DNA from: Daphnia carinata
Lineage: Eukaryota > Arthropoda > Branchiopoda > Diplostraca > Daphniidae
Reading direction: 5' to 3'
NCBI RefSeq assembly: GCF_022539665.2
Contig: NC_081332.1
Span: forward strand, 1,509,773 to 1,573,772
Length of the DNA stretch: 64,000 bases
The notes under the pieces were generated by a model. That model saw only the letters and a list, made by a program, of their open reading frames with translations, made no database searches and had not been told where the DNA came from. Positions within the stretch are counted from its first letter, which is position 1. Every line of letters begins with the position of its first letter. The position numbers and the translations under genes are program-made. This document shows positions 1 to 12,036 of the stretch, in pieces.

Positions 1-2142
1 ACCACAGCTAGAATGTAATAGCCATTGTGGTGTGAATTTTGATTCGTCAGCCAGATAAAGCATGCTGACTGATAACACAATGCTGACTCTGCTCAATAAA
101 AGGACAATGATTTTAGCCTTCACTAATTATTTGTAATTTTTTTTTTACCTGTTTGTTCTTGGCCTCTATGCTACTGTGTAGCTTTTCTTGGAAAATTCAC
201 TATTTGTTCACCACGTGCCAGTAGACTAAAGGCCAAAGTTTAACGTATCGAGACAATCTACTCCTAATCGTTCCACTGAAATGGATATGAAAGTAAAAAC
301 TTGTTTACTCTACAACTGAGACTGTAAAACTTTCATTAAGTAATCGAATTTTGGCATCAACAAACGTAATCTGTCGACTCATCTTTCATCGAAATGGCGC
401 GTCTTTCACCGCCTGATTTTTTTTGTAAGAGATAATGGTCGTCTGCTACGGTAGGTTGCATGCACGTTTAATGGCGCCTAGTTGTAATTTTTTTTCTTTA
501 AATATTTCCATAATTAAGAAAAAATAGAAACAAACAAACTATAAAATCACGAACAAAGAGTGTGGTAGTGATACATCCGGTTTTATAAAGGGCGGAACTG
601 TAAATTTTTTATGACTTACATCAGTGATCAAGATACCCTGGCTGTTGTGGACTTTGACCGCCCATTTCTTTTTCTCAACTGTTTTGGTTCAAAACACGTT
701 CTAAAACAAAAACAGTGCCAAGACCATTTACCACTAATACTCGAAAACACTAGACGACCTTGATTCTCGTGAAAAATCGTGCTATTTTAGCCACTCGGGC
801 ATGTGCACCCGGATGCCATGACTTTCAACAAGATGGCCGATGCCAATCACCACGTATTTATAAACAAGATCACAGTGAATTATTATTTTTTTTTTTTGTA
901 TTATTTGTTTTCGTTTTATTCATTTACTGGGCCTTTAAAAAAAAAGACAATGAAAACAAACAAAAAAAAAAGCCATGAAAAATACGAAGATGGAAAAAGT
1001 TTTGGGAACAAAAACAATGAAGAGGCAAAAGAAAATGGAGGAAAAGAGATGCAAAAAAAGATGGAAGATGCGAGAGAACGTCAACAGCCATTCATCAGAT
1101 TTGTTTACTTTCTTTTTGTTTTCAACGGAATGCAGGCCATTATCAACATGGAGGAAGAATGAACACGTTACGTTATTACAACGATCCAGCACAATTCCCG
1201 TTACCAAAACAACTTCTTTTTTTAGATGCCGGAAATTCGATTCGTAAATAACAAATTAACTTTTTTTTTCGTTTTACTTTTCATCCCCAGATATTCAATT
1301 TCCCGAAGTATTTAAAAAATAAAAACTGTAAGAAAATGAAACTTATAAGGCAGGGGGGGAAAAAGATACGATTTAAGTAAGCCACTTTTGCAATGTTTTC
1401 GATTTTTTTTGTTTTTGGAAGGCAATTGTTGCATTCGTCCAGGCACAACATGACAGACTTTTAGAATAAAGGCTTCTTTTTTTCTAGAGGAAAAAAAAGG
1501 TAAAGAAAAGGGAAACAAAAGGTCTAGCAAGGGGAAATATGACGAGGGATTATAAACAATAGCAAAGATAACAAATGATGGATTGTGTGTGTATGTGTAG
1601 GGGAGGTGAGACAATAGAGATAAAGACCAAAAAGAGATTGAAAAAAAAAAAATTCACATCATTATTGATTGGTTTAAGGCATAATATAATATGTTCACAC
1701 CAGTTCGAATGTGTAACTTAACGTCCTTCTCCTTTTTATCTCTTCTCCAGTGTGATTTAATTCTTTTTTTGCAGGGAGGGCTAGCGCTGGCACCCAGAGC
1801 ATTTTCGAAGAAAAAAAAGGCCGTTTTTTTATGTAAACAAAACTACATGGAAGCTTTTTTTCTCCAGAAAAAAATCAATTGTCTCCCCGTTTAGAAATTT
1901 TTTTTTTGACCCCCCCCCCCCCTTGTCTAGTCCCATCCGTTTGCGCCGGGATGAATTTATGAAGAAGAGGCACATCTCTTCTCAAAACCCGGGGAGGAGC
2001 AGAAGAAAAATAAAGGCGTGGAAATAAGAAAACAAATAAACAAACCCACAAAGAAAAAAAAATAAAACGTTCAACAACAAGACGAGACAAAACACAAACG
2101 GCCTGTGGTGTGTGTGGCGTGCCGTTTTCAGTTGAAAGAGTT
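1..2142. other. AT-rich intergenic / probable moesin 3' flank
   Basis: No coding region is supportable here. The stretch is rich in poly-T and poly-A runs, and the short open frames (for example around 760-1250) are low-complexity Lys/Phe-rich strings with no domain. The part nearest 2142 lies directly downstream of the moesin stop codon on the minus strand, so it probably holds that gene's 3' UTR. I see no convincing AATAAA for that strand close to the stop. A C-run at about 1911-1922 and several T-runs are simple repeats. Confidence 0.5.
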
Positions 2143-5100
2143 TTACATGTTTTCAAACTGATCGACACGCCGTTTGGTGTTGCCCTTGCGGATCTCCCGC
2201 AGCGTCTTGTACTTGTCGCGGCCCTGCTTGACATTCTCTTTATGCAGCTTGTCCATAGCAGTTTCTTTCGTTTCGTCCTTGGTGCCGGCCAGATCTTTCT
2301 TCAACATCTATAATAAAACGCGGTTAAACTATTTTTTTTTTTAATTACACCAATCAAATTAAAATACCTTGAGTTGATTCTGGAGACGTTCGTTCTTTTC
2401 AGCCAACGTGAGGCGATCTTCGACCGGGTCGCGGATCGAATTAATGTCGCTCTCCGATATCAAATCTTTGCCGGCGCTGATGTCACCGTTCGGTGTGTCG
2501 TCATCTTCCTCATCCTCCCCTTCATCCTGTTTTTAAACAAAGATAAGATTAATATTTGGGAAAATTCAAAGCAAATAAAAGGTGGGGGGGGGACGAGTCT
2601 TTTATCGATAGCGCCATGACCGAGTGGAATGCTTAGGATAAAACATTTATTACGTGATCGCCTTCGTTGACGTGTTGATGCTGTGGGGTAGTCGTTGCAG
2701 CAATGAGGGCTGCGGCCGCCTCCTCTTGCCTCCTCCTAGCTTCTTCCACCTCTTCTTGAAGACGACGCGTTTCGTCGTCCTTGCGTTGAACTTCTTCGGC
2801 GATGCGCTGGACTTCCACCTGTTTGGCGCGGATCTCCTCCTCCAACTTGATCTTCTCGGCCATTTCCATCTCCTTGGCCTCTTCCAGCCGCTTCATCATG
2901 TTGTGGAGCTCCTTCTGAGACACTTCCAGCTCTTCCTTGGCCTTTTGCAGCTGGCGCAGTTGCTCCTCCAGACGGCGGATCGTCTCCTGGGCTTCGAGCA
3001 GCTCGCGCTGTCGGCGCTCCATCTCTTCCTGCATAGACTTGAGCCGGTCGGCGTACTCTTGTTGTTTGCGTTCCGCCATTTCGCGAGCTTGGATCTCGCG
3101 CTGCAACTTCTCGCGCTCCTTCATCTTCGAGCGACGCTCCTCCTGAGCTTGGGCCTTCATCTGCTGGACTTCGATCGTGTCCGGCTTGCGTCGGCGCATG
3201 TACAGCTCGTGGTTGCCCATGCACAGGGCCAAAATACGCTTGTTGATGCGCAGGCGGGGAGCGAAAAAGACGAAATCCGGCGCCTTCTTGTCGATCGGCT
3301 TGATAACAAATTTGCGATCATTGAACGAAATGTTGCGAATCTCCGACCAGGGGAATCCAATCTTTGGCGTCAATCTATTTTCAAAAAAATATGTTATTGA
3401 ATAATGATTCAAATTGTAGGTGTGATGTAAAGTATTTACTTGTCATCTTTCTCGTAAATGTTGAGTCCCAGAGCGTCGACGCCGAGCCAGAGCTGCGTGC
3501 CCTTCTTGTTCTTGATCTCGAAATAGTTGACGCCGTACATTTCCAAATCCTGAGCCACTTTCAGGTATTCCATCATGGCATCTTCCCTGCAATAAAGAAT
3601 TTTTTTTAAAGAAAAAATTATTCTTCAAGTTCCAACGTAACAAAAGAAAAAGTTAACGGTCTGCGACCGAGCGAATCGGTCCATGAGATCAGCTCGACTG
3701 ACCACACGTATGTGGTTTATTTTTTTAGAAACGGGGGGACTAGTACACACACACACACACAGAAACATCTCCCTCGGCTCTTGTTTGGTTTCCGTACCTG
3801 AGCATTCCTCCGTGTTCCGCGTGCCAGGTGGAGATGCGCTCCTCCCACTGCTCCCTCGTCAGATTGTGCTGATCCATGACTCTACAAAAAAAAAAAAAAA
3901 AAAGAAGAAATAAATTGGATGACATTTGAATGGGTGTCTGGGTTAGGTGCAGTACCGTTGCGGAAGGAGACGGTCGTTGGCCAGGTAACCGGAAGAGTGG
4001 AGTTCCTTGTCATAGTCGCCGTATTTGGCCTGGACGGCGTACGAGGCCAACAGGACGGACGTCTCGGGCGGGCAATAAATGTCGTCCGTCAAAATGGCGT
4101 TCTTGACCTGCAGGTAAAACAGCCGCACCGTAATATCCTGGATCAGCTCTTCGGCCACATCTTCCGGATAAAACTTGGCCCGGAATTTAAACTGAAGTGG
4201 ACTCTCTTTCTTGACATCTTGATTCAGCACCTGAGATATGCCAAAAGTTATTTAGCATCAAATTTTGTTTAAGTTATATACACGTATTGCAACAACAACA
4301 ACCGGCGACCTATTTAAAACAGCAGTGTCGACATCAAGCGGATCTAAGGGCTTGTAAATACCACGGGGATAAGAGAGCCTACAAGAGCTGAAATTACATC
4401 TTTTCACTTATCTATCTAGGGTGTCTAGTGTTGTACTACACACTAAATAGCATCAGCGGCGGCAGCAATAGATCTGCTCTTTTTTATATCATTAAGTGTA
4501 CCTGATCTTGGCAGTAACCTCTGCCCAAGATAAACCTGAAAACATCCTTGACATAATCGTTGGGCTGTTTACATAATTCGTTGAATAAAAGAAAATTTAA
4601 TTGATTTTGCAGAGAAAAAGGAGGACGATAGTTTTAAGTTTCGTGCATAAATAAATAGTGTCAATATACCTTCTTGTTGAGCTTGAGCCAGGTAGAGTAG
4701 CTCTTGCTGTCCGTATACTGGAGTCCAAAGAACCAGATTTCGCGGAGACCGATCGTCTTGACAACTTGGTCAAACAGCTGCTTGCCCGTTGTCGTCGGCT
4801 GGATGGCAAATTCCAGCTCCGCGTCCATCGTCGTCACCCGAACATTGACCTAAATTCAAAAGTAGAAACAAAACGTTAAATAAAAAAAAGATCTTTTTAA
4901 TATAAAAAGCTGTTGGAATTCATTCATTCGTGTCTAGGCGTTGAACGTGATCAGCGAACCGATCGTTTTTCTTTTCATTCTTTGAATTGGGAGACCCATT
5001 GTTTTGTGAACCGACTATAGTTTTAATCTTCTCTCTCCGACTTGGTAACCAAAGAAAGTCAAGTCTGTCAAGTCTGGCCTGTGTTTTCTATCTCTTATCG

Positions 5101-5992
5101 CCGGCGCCAGTCCGTTATGGAATGGCACGACGAAACCCACCAAGCCTTGTTCCATACGAGGTCCCCCAGAAAAGGAGCACTAAATTTATTAAACATTCAC
5201 TATACCTTCTTCTTGTCGCTCATGATGAATTCAATCCCACAAAAGGAAAATTTTCAAACTGGTGGAATCACACAAAACACCGACACACACACACACACAC
5301 AAGAAAACTGACGTGAAAATTGCTTTCAGTCTGTAACATAGACGAGTATCGGCGTGAGAGAAAAGCCGACAGGTGCCACACACATACACACACACACACC
5401 AATATCTAATGACTGCAGTTAGTAGACTGGCAAGCCGGGGTATATAGTCAAACCCCCGTCTGTATTTGGGTGGGTGCCCTACCCTTTGCGAGTGTGTGTG
5501 TGTATGGAAAAACCGTTCGTAGACCGCGGTTTGCCCAATTGAACAAGTCATCTCTTTCGTCTCCGGTGTTGGCGGTGACGCGCTAGAAAAGAAATTTCCG
5601 CCCTGCGTAATCGCTTTTCTCCCCCCCTCCACCCACCACTTTTTTTTATCGTGTAAAAATACTAGGTCTTTGGAAAGAATGTTCACTCGATTGAATCATC
5701 AAAGAAAATAATTGAGAAAAAACAGACGGATTTAGAGACACGCAATCGTGTGCTACCCGCATTTTGATTTGTGTGTTGAGAGAGAAATAACACAGGCGAC
5801 CACTTGAACCACGCGATTTCAAAAGCTGAAGCAACAATTGCAATCCCACCTTCCACCCACTCTTTTTTCACAGCCTAAGAAACTGCGTATGCTAACAAGT
5901 CACGAGGTTTGCTAAGAAGGCCGTCACATGGCCCAAAGAGCTAAAATTGGCAGCATCTTACGTCACTATACACAACTCACCGATTTCGGCAT
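2143..5992 (-). CDS. Moe: Moesin (ezrin/radixin/moesin protein)
   Basis: ERM proteins link cortical F-actin to membrane proteins and act at the cell cortex. The exons, 5' to 3' on the minus strand, are 5992-5981 (start ATG, M-P-K-S), 4849-4670, 4230-3956, 3881-3798, 3586-3440, 3374-2654, 2526-2368 and 2307-2143. All junctions are GT-AG and the frame closes, giving about 580 residues, the usual ERM length. The FERM domain starts [17 protein letters not shown] and ends near [18 protein letters not shown] long Arg/Glu/Gln-rich coiled coil follows, then an acidic linker ([10 protein letters not shown]). The C-terminal actin-binding tail contains [18 protein letters not shown] and ends FENM. The Thr in KYKTLRE is the known regulatory phosphosite of the family. 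A second possible start exon lies at 5206-5223. The tail is ERM-type rather than merlin-type. The product call is very secure. Confidence 0.96.
3745..3761. repeat. (AC)n microsatellite in a moesin intron
   Basis: An uninterrupted AC dinucleotide run lies in the moesin intron between 3798 and 3586. It is a simple repeat with no further structure. Confidence 0.9.
5206..5223 (-). other. Moe: Alternative first coding exon of moesin
   Basis: This 18-base exon reads M-S-D-K-K-K and ends at a consensus donor (AAG|GTATAG) in phase 0. It can therefore join the common second exon at 4849 exactly as the upstream 5992-5981 exon (M-P-K-S) does. The two starts would give proteins that differ only in the first four to six residues. 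The MPK-type start resembles vertebrate moesin (MPKT). The presence of two phase-compatible start exons suggests alternative promoters, which is inference. Confidence 0.6.
5283..5400. repeat. Two (CA)n microsatellites in moesin intron 1
   Basis: CA runs lie at 5283-5301 and about 5376-5399, the second interrupted once by a T. Both sit in the long intron between the two candidate moesin start exons. Confidence 0.85.
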
Positions 5993-7453
5993 GTTGGATG
6001 ATGTTGTTTGCTCTTGGTTTTTTTGCTGCTTGTTCTCGTCGACGTCTGCCTCTTGTTTGGAGAGTCGGGGTCTTCTTCTGCAAACTCACGCTCGCGCGGA
6101 CAACACGCACGGAAAACCTGGATTTGGAAAGAAAGACAACAGGAAGAAATTAATGTCAGAACAGAATGGGGCAGTGGTGGTACAAGAGTTTCAATGGCAT
6201 ATGGTCTACAAATAAAGCACACAGATGGCCAGCATGTGGGCACACAACTAGATTGATGGGGCTTTGGATTCTACGTATATGTAAGCTGTCAAAACCAGAG
6301 TGACTTCCAACACATCCTGTCTATTTGGCACAAATTACTATTCTTTTAGTCATACTTTTTACGACCGCGTCACAATCTGTAATAGGTTCTTCAAAAACCT
6401 TAGATTGTTTGCTTCAGAGTTAAAATTAAGGGAATTCAGAAGGTATTTGGCTTGGAATGCTACGAGATAGGAGAGGTGATGTCATGGCTGGCCCGTTCAG
6501 ATCCCAAAGAGATGAGCATTCATTCAGACACCTATCTTTTGAGATAGCTATGAATGTCATTGATAGGATGTGGATGAAAATAAGGGAAGGGATAGCTTAA
6601 GGCAAGCACTCGAATCAGACGCCGAATCGTTTTTCGATTTTCACGATTCCCAATGGCGAATACACCAAACACCACTTAAGAAACACACACACCACGCCTA
6701 TTGTTTGAACGGGCCACCTGATAAACAAACATCGAGTTCTTTTCGGCTTTCATGTGCGGAAAAAAGCTAGAAAAATGTTAAATAACTAAAACTGAATAGA
6801 ATAAAATCGAAATAAGTACCTGTTGCGTTGACGTGAAAACCACTCTATTGGGGTGACCACTTTTAACGCACACTGGTGAAATCGGCGCGACGACCGTTGG
6901 CCCAGAAGAGATCCTCCCCTCTCGTACTCGTCAATATGGCTACCTCAACTTTTTTTAATTTTTTTTTTTCGTTTTTCAAAGACTTCGCTCCGCCCCCCTG
7001 GCGAGCAGAAGAAGCACTATTTTTTTGTGTAGAACTTGATGTGAAAATTTCCTGGAGAAATTCAATATTTTTAGATAATTTCATTTTATTATTACATGCA
7101 AGATTTGTTGATAAACAGGATGTAATAGGTCGATTGCTTCAAATTTGCGTGTAAATCATCAAAAGTTAATTACCGTGCGAACCCCTGATTAACCTTCATT
7201 AACTTTAAATTAAAAAAACGTACTTGTCTTCAGGAATGAATTCGTGCTTTAAGAATTGACCATAAAGTTTAATGGACATTGATGAAATAATACATCTACA
7301 ATTGTTTAATGAAAAAAAAAAATGATAACATGAAATTAATAATCGATCAATAATACTAGTACATGCAATTGCCACCAGTTTGTTTTCCAAGCCAAAGCAT
7401 TGTGATTTTCCCTTGTAATACCGGCGTGTTTAAATTTTACTTTATTAAACAAT
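5993..7453. promoter_or_regulatory. Shared upstream region between moesin (-) and SF3A3 (+)
   Basis: No coding exon is supportable here. Moesin and SF3A3 are transcribed divergently from this stretch of about 1.4 kb. On the minus strand there is at least one plausible non-coding 5' exon of moesin ending at a GTACTT donor near 6821. The rest is AT-rich with poly-T tracts near 6955-6970 and 7310-7320. The region probably acts as a bidirectional promoter; that is inference from gene order. Confidence 0.4.
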
Positions 7454-7459
7454 TCAGTT
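7454..7459 (+). promoter_or_regulatory. TCAGTT initiator of SF3A3
   Basis: TCAGTT matches the arthropod initiator consensus TCAGTY and lies only about 15 bases before the SF3A3 start codon. It would give a very short 5' UTR. No TATA box is placed about 30 bases upstream, which fits a housekeeping gene. The call rests on motif and position only. Confidence 0.45.
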
Positions 7460-7470
7460 CGATAATTTCA

Positions 7471-9563
7471 ATGGAGACTTTGTTGGAGCAGCAGAGAAGG
7501 TACCATGAAGAAAAAGAACGGATTGTTGATTCCATGGTGAAGGAAACCATCTTCAAAAAGACCACTCAGAGGGAGATAATCAACTCGGAACACCGGCAGA
7601 AAATCTTGCTTGATGTACGTAAACTTTAACTCTATGGGTTCCGTATAAATATTAATGCCACGTCTTCTTTATACAGAGGTATATGGAGAGCACAAGATTG
7701 TTGAAGGAAATCTACGAAGACAAGGACGGCCAGCGAAAAGAAGAAGTTGCCCTTCTCTCCGGACCCAACGAGTTTGTGGAATTCTACAACAGACTCAAAC
7801 AGATCAAAGAGTTTTACAAAAAGCATCCCAATGAAGTATTTGTTTTTATCTACAAACATCAAATATTTCTAAAAATTGTTTTATTTCAGATTGCTGTTCC
7901 AATGTCCATGGAATTTGATGAATTTGCAAAGCAGAGAGAGAGCGGAGCTGACGAAACAAACAGTAAGTTAATTTTTTAAAGTAGTGTGCCTTGTAACAAC
8001 ACTAACTTATTCTGTACATTAGATTTGGTTGATTTCACTGATGAAGAGGGCTACGGAAAATACCTAGATCTCCATGAAAGCTACACCAGATACATCAATT
8101 TGAAAGGAATTCAAGTAAGATATTCTAAGCCTCTAAGAAATTCTAAAAGCAAATTTTACAGTGTTATGACCAAAAAAATACCTCTGTTTATAGAAAGTGG
8201 ATTACATCAATTACCTGAACATATTCGACCGCCTGTTTGATATTCCTCGAGATAAAAAGAATGGCGAATACCGAAACTATCTTCAAGGCTTAGTAGATTA
8301 TCTGGTTGATTACGTTGCACGCGTGAAACCAGTCATGGACCTTGACAATCTTTTCCGCGAAATCGAACAAGATTTCGAAAAAGACTATACAGCGGGGACG
8401 TTCCCCGGATGGCCGGTAGGATTCTAACTTACCATTATGCGATATAATCATTGAAATGCATTCATATTGTTTACGATATGCAGAAAGAGACTACGGGAAG
8501 TGCTTTGGCAAATACAGGTGCTCCGCTTGATGTATCAGCATTTTCATCTTGGGAGGAACTGGCCTCGTTAGGTCTCGATCGCTTGAAATCGGCCCTGATG
8601 GCTCTGGGTCTCAAGTGTGGCGGCACACTCGAAGACCGAGCCAAGCGACTTTTCAGTACAAAAGGCCTCCAGGTCGATGAAATTGATAAATCCCTCTTTG
8701 CAAAAGGCCAGGGTAAAAATCGAGGAACAACCGAGCAGGACAAAGAAGTCGAAAAACACAAGAAAATAGCACTTTTAGAAGCCCAAGTTTACAAGTAATT
8801 TTTAATTTTTTTTATACTAAAAATAGAATATTTATTCGAAAAATGTTTTATATTTAGACTCGTTGAAATCTTGTCCGAACCACGACATGCCACCAAAGAG
8901 AATGTTGAACGAAAACAGGCCCGGACAGACGGTGAACGAGAAGAAGAGGAGGAGGACGTTATCGAGGTATATAAATAGCTAAATCATTCATGCATGATGC
9001 ACGTGATGTTAAAAATAACGCTTTGCAGGTTCCAGAGGATGAAGATGACGATGACGACGTCCCGTACAATCCAAAGAATTTGCCGCTCGGTTGGGATGGA
9101 AAGGTATTGACTTTCGATTACAGCAAATATTCTTTACGTTATCTAATTGATTCGTCTGTTATCTTAAGCCAATTCCGTATTGGTTGTACAAATTGCACGG
9201 CTTAAATATTAGCTACAACTGCGAGATTTGCGGCAACTACACATACAAAGGTCCAAAGGCGTTCCAGCGTCACTTTGCTGAATGGCGTCACGCCCACGGC
9301 ATGCGATGCTTGGGTATTCCCAACACAGCTCACTTTGCCAATGTAACAAGGATCGAAGATGCCATTTCACGTAAGTTTATTTTATTTTATTTCTTCGTCT
9401 TTGTCTTATTTCTAAATTTTGAACCGCAGTGTGGACGAAATTGAGGAGTCAAAAGACGTCGGAACGTTTCGTCGCCGATCACGAAGAGGAATACGAAGAC
9501 TCTATGGGCAACGTCATCCCCAAGAAAACATACGAAGATTTGCGCCGACAGGGTCTCTTGTAA
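7471..9563 (+). CDS. SF3A3: Splicing factor 3A subunit 3 (SF3a60 / Prp9)
   Basis: SF3a60 is part of the SF3a complex of the U2 snRNP and is needed for pre-spliceosome assembly in the nucleus. The ten exons are 7471-7614, 7677-7835, 7890-7962, 8023-8114, 8194-8415, 8484-8794, 8858-8966, 9029-9103, 9169-9370 and 9430-9563, giving 506 residues (human about 501). It starts [17 protein letters not shown], the family N-terminus. It then has [19 protein letters not shown], the SAP-like stretch [19 protein letters not shown], an acidic segment, and near residues 410-440 a matrin-type C2H2 zinc finger ([20 protein letters not shown], then a second His pair). It ends [13 protein letters not shown], the family C-terminus. 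Introns are 53-75 bases. No anomalies were seen. Confidence 0.97.
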
Positions 9564-10598
9564 AATGAAAATCGAATGGAACATGATTCTAAAACAACTC
9601 TGGCGCATTTTTACCTTCTCACCAGTTCCAATTTCAATACAGGTGTTCACATTTTTTTGAGTTAATATGATGCATTTTCAATGCTTATAGCCGCCGTTTG
9701 CATAAAGTCCTTTTTAAATTCTTCTTCTTATGTTCGCAGCTGTAAAGTGAATGGGACAATGCACTGCGATAAGGCCTGTTCCAGATCAATAATTTTACAG
9801 CTTGGGTTTTTTTTTACTGCAGCATTGAGCAAACATACAAATAATGCGTACTCACTTAACCCAGGACAAGAGTAGTATATTAAAGACTGATCCCGTCTGT
9901 GAGGGATCAACTGATATGAAAAGCAGGTGTTGATATGTAAATGCTGAAACCGAGAATCCGGTATCGTTAAGAATGCACGCGTGTAATGTAACGACGGTTT
10001 TCCCGAAGACTCACGCAAGACCTTTCGTTTCACCTTTTATATCACGCAGAAAAAAAAATTTAAAACAAGTAAAAGCTTTATTATTCTTTCATAGTTTTAA
10101 AATAATGCATAGGGATTTTAAAAAATATTCCCCTTTTCAAAAAAAAATAAGCAGATTAAAAAGAAACCCTAAAATGCTCTAAAGAATGATCCATAGAAGA
10201 CCAAAGCAGTGCTCCCGCACGAACGCTCGTACTCTGTACACCTACGGGATGACGACATTCGGGTCACGACAGATATGGCCGATAAGAGATCATACCGTTA
10301 TTGCTACATCATAAATCTGGGGCTACCTTAATGACGGTTGTAAACATAACACGTACAAAATCATTGTTTCAGCCATATGAGATATGAAATTTATATATTT
10401 CTTTTTTAGTTCGTCTCATTGCCACGAACAGAAAACGAAACTATTGAGCAAGAGAGTTTGGAATGAATGTTATCACAATTCGGCATTTGTTATTTTATCA
10501 GGATTAACTGAAGTTGACGTTGTGTAGATAATACGGTTTATAAGAATGAAACAACAGTGAACGATTGGCATTTTCAGACGCTACTTCTAATCGATAAC
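9564..10598. promoter_or_regulatory. Intergenic; TATA-like element before the protease homologue
   Basis: No gene is visible. TATAAG at about 10539-10544 is followed at 10574-10577 by TCAG, and the start codon is at 10599. This resembles a TATA plus initiator promoter, although the spacing (about 36) is a little long. The earlier part would contain the SF3A3 3' UTR; I see no clear AATAAA there. Confidence 0.35.
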
Positions 10599-11779
10599 AT
10601 GAAGTCCTTCATCCTCTTGCTGGCTTTAGCTTTCTCGGCTACAGGTAAGCCTATTTGAACAGTTCAGTTAATTTCATTATGGTGTTTTAATAAAAATGCA
10701 TTCGTAATAAAAATTGATTTAGCGCTACCCGCTCCAAATGATGGTCGCATTAATGGAGGGACGATGGCTAATCCTGGAGATATCCCTTTCATCGTTTCAA
10801 TCACCGACAGCGATCGCCATTACTGCAACGGATTCATCTACAGTGCACGATGGATCATCACAACAGCTTCGTGTGTTGTTGGGTAAGAACAATCAAATGC
10901 TAATCTCTAGAACAATGTCTAATTCACTTATGCAGGAGAACTATATCTAAATTGAAAGTCATTGCCGGTCAAGTGAGTGGAATCAACCCAGATGTTAATG
11001 AGCAAAAAATTAGTGTCTACACCATCACTGCTTCGCCATTGTACAATAGCACGACCGGATATAACGACATTGCTCTCGTCAAGGTAATATTATGAAGCTA
11101 TACAATAAAATGCTGTAAGTATTATTTTTAAACAACTGCTGTGTCAATTTATTATAGCTTACAGCAGACATTGTTTTTGACTATGTCAATGTGGATTTCA
11201 TCGGATACAATGAGGCAGATGGTAGTCTGACAGCGACAGCCATGGGATGGGGAGCCACAGTTGTACGTGTAGCTATGTTCAAACATTTCTCATTATTTTA
11301 TCAAACGTTTTCTTAAAATGGCGGAAATAGGACGGAGGACTTGAAACCGTCAATCTTCGCTACGGTGAAGTTGATTTAGTAATTGTGACTTCAACAGACC
11401 TATGTGGAGCTTACGACACCACCCAATTCAATTTTGCAACCATGCTTTGCACTATTGCTACCACTACAACTGGCACAAGTAAGTCGAATTTCGAATCTGC
11501 AAATGACGTTTGAATCCAGGAAAAGACATATATGAAAATTATTCATCCTTCCATAAAGTTCCTGCTGGTTCTCCTTGTCAATATGATGAGGGATCTCCAC
11601 TTGTTCAAATGTTTGGCACTGTACCAACCGCTGTGGGAATTTTGTCCAAAACGGATGGATGCGCGTCGGACGCTCATGGCGTTTACATCCGCGTATCCGT
11701 CTACTATTCATGGATAGCAAACACGGCTGGTCCGCAGCCAATCAGACCGACACCCCCACCTGCACCGTTCGATGTGTAA
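10599..11779 (+). CDS. Secreted serine protease homologue (non-catalytic, S1A fold)
   Basis: Six exons: 10599-10644, 10723-10882, 10936-11083, 11158-11262, 11331-11478 and 11559-11779; 275 residues. A signal peptide (MKSFILLLALAFSA) leads to an activation-like site R-INGG near residues 24-28 and a chymotrypsin-type domain. The expected catalytic His motif (TAAHC) reads TTASC, with Ser65 in place of His. The Asp motif YNDIALVK is intact (Asp113). The expected GDSGGP reads YDEGSP, with Glu213 in place of Ser. It should therefore be secreted but unable to cleave. Family knowledge places such homologues in binding or regulatory roles, for example in immune cascades; which role applies here is unknown. 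A proline-rich tail follows (PIRPTPPPAPFDV). The reading frame and splice sites are intact, so it does not look like a pseudogene. The last acceptor (CATAAAG) is weak. Confidence 0.85.
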
Positions 11780-11911
11780 ACAGGTAAACTTGAAACGCAT
11801 TTGTTGGTCCTGAAATTCGTGTATTTTAGTAACTACCATGCCGTTCATTTATGACTGGGTAAAGCCAATGTCTTCTTATCTTCGTTGTTCATTCTTATAC
11901 GTATAGTTACA

Positions 11912-11917
11912 AATAAA
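11912..11917 (+). terminator. Poly(A) signal of the protease homologue
   Basis: AATAAA lies 133 bases after the stop codon at 11779. The convergent ABCG gene has its own reverse-strand AATAAA at 11976-11981, so the two transcripts end within about 60 bases of each other. Confidence 0.6.
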
Positions 11918-12036
11918 TAGCATCGCTTGTGTGACCTACACACGCAAAAACAACACGAATTTAAATTGCAGAATTTTTATTGAACCTCGTGTCATCCGCT
12001 GTAGCCTAGATATGATGGCGAGAACAATCTACACAT

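Noticed and set aside
760-1250. Several overlapping short frames
   Set aside because: They are low-complexity Lys/Phe-rich strings made by poly-A and poly-T tracts, with no domain or splice evidence.
2654-3400. Long open frame antisense to the moesin coiled coil
   Set aside because: It is a shadow of the Glu/Lys/Arg-rich coiled coil and encodes only Leu-rich sequence. The minus-strand frame is clearly moesin.
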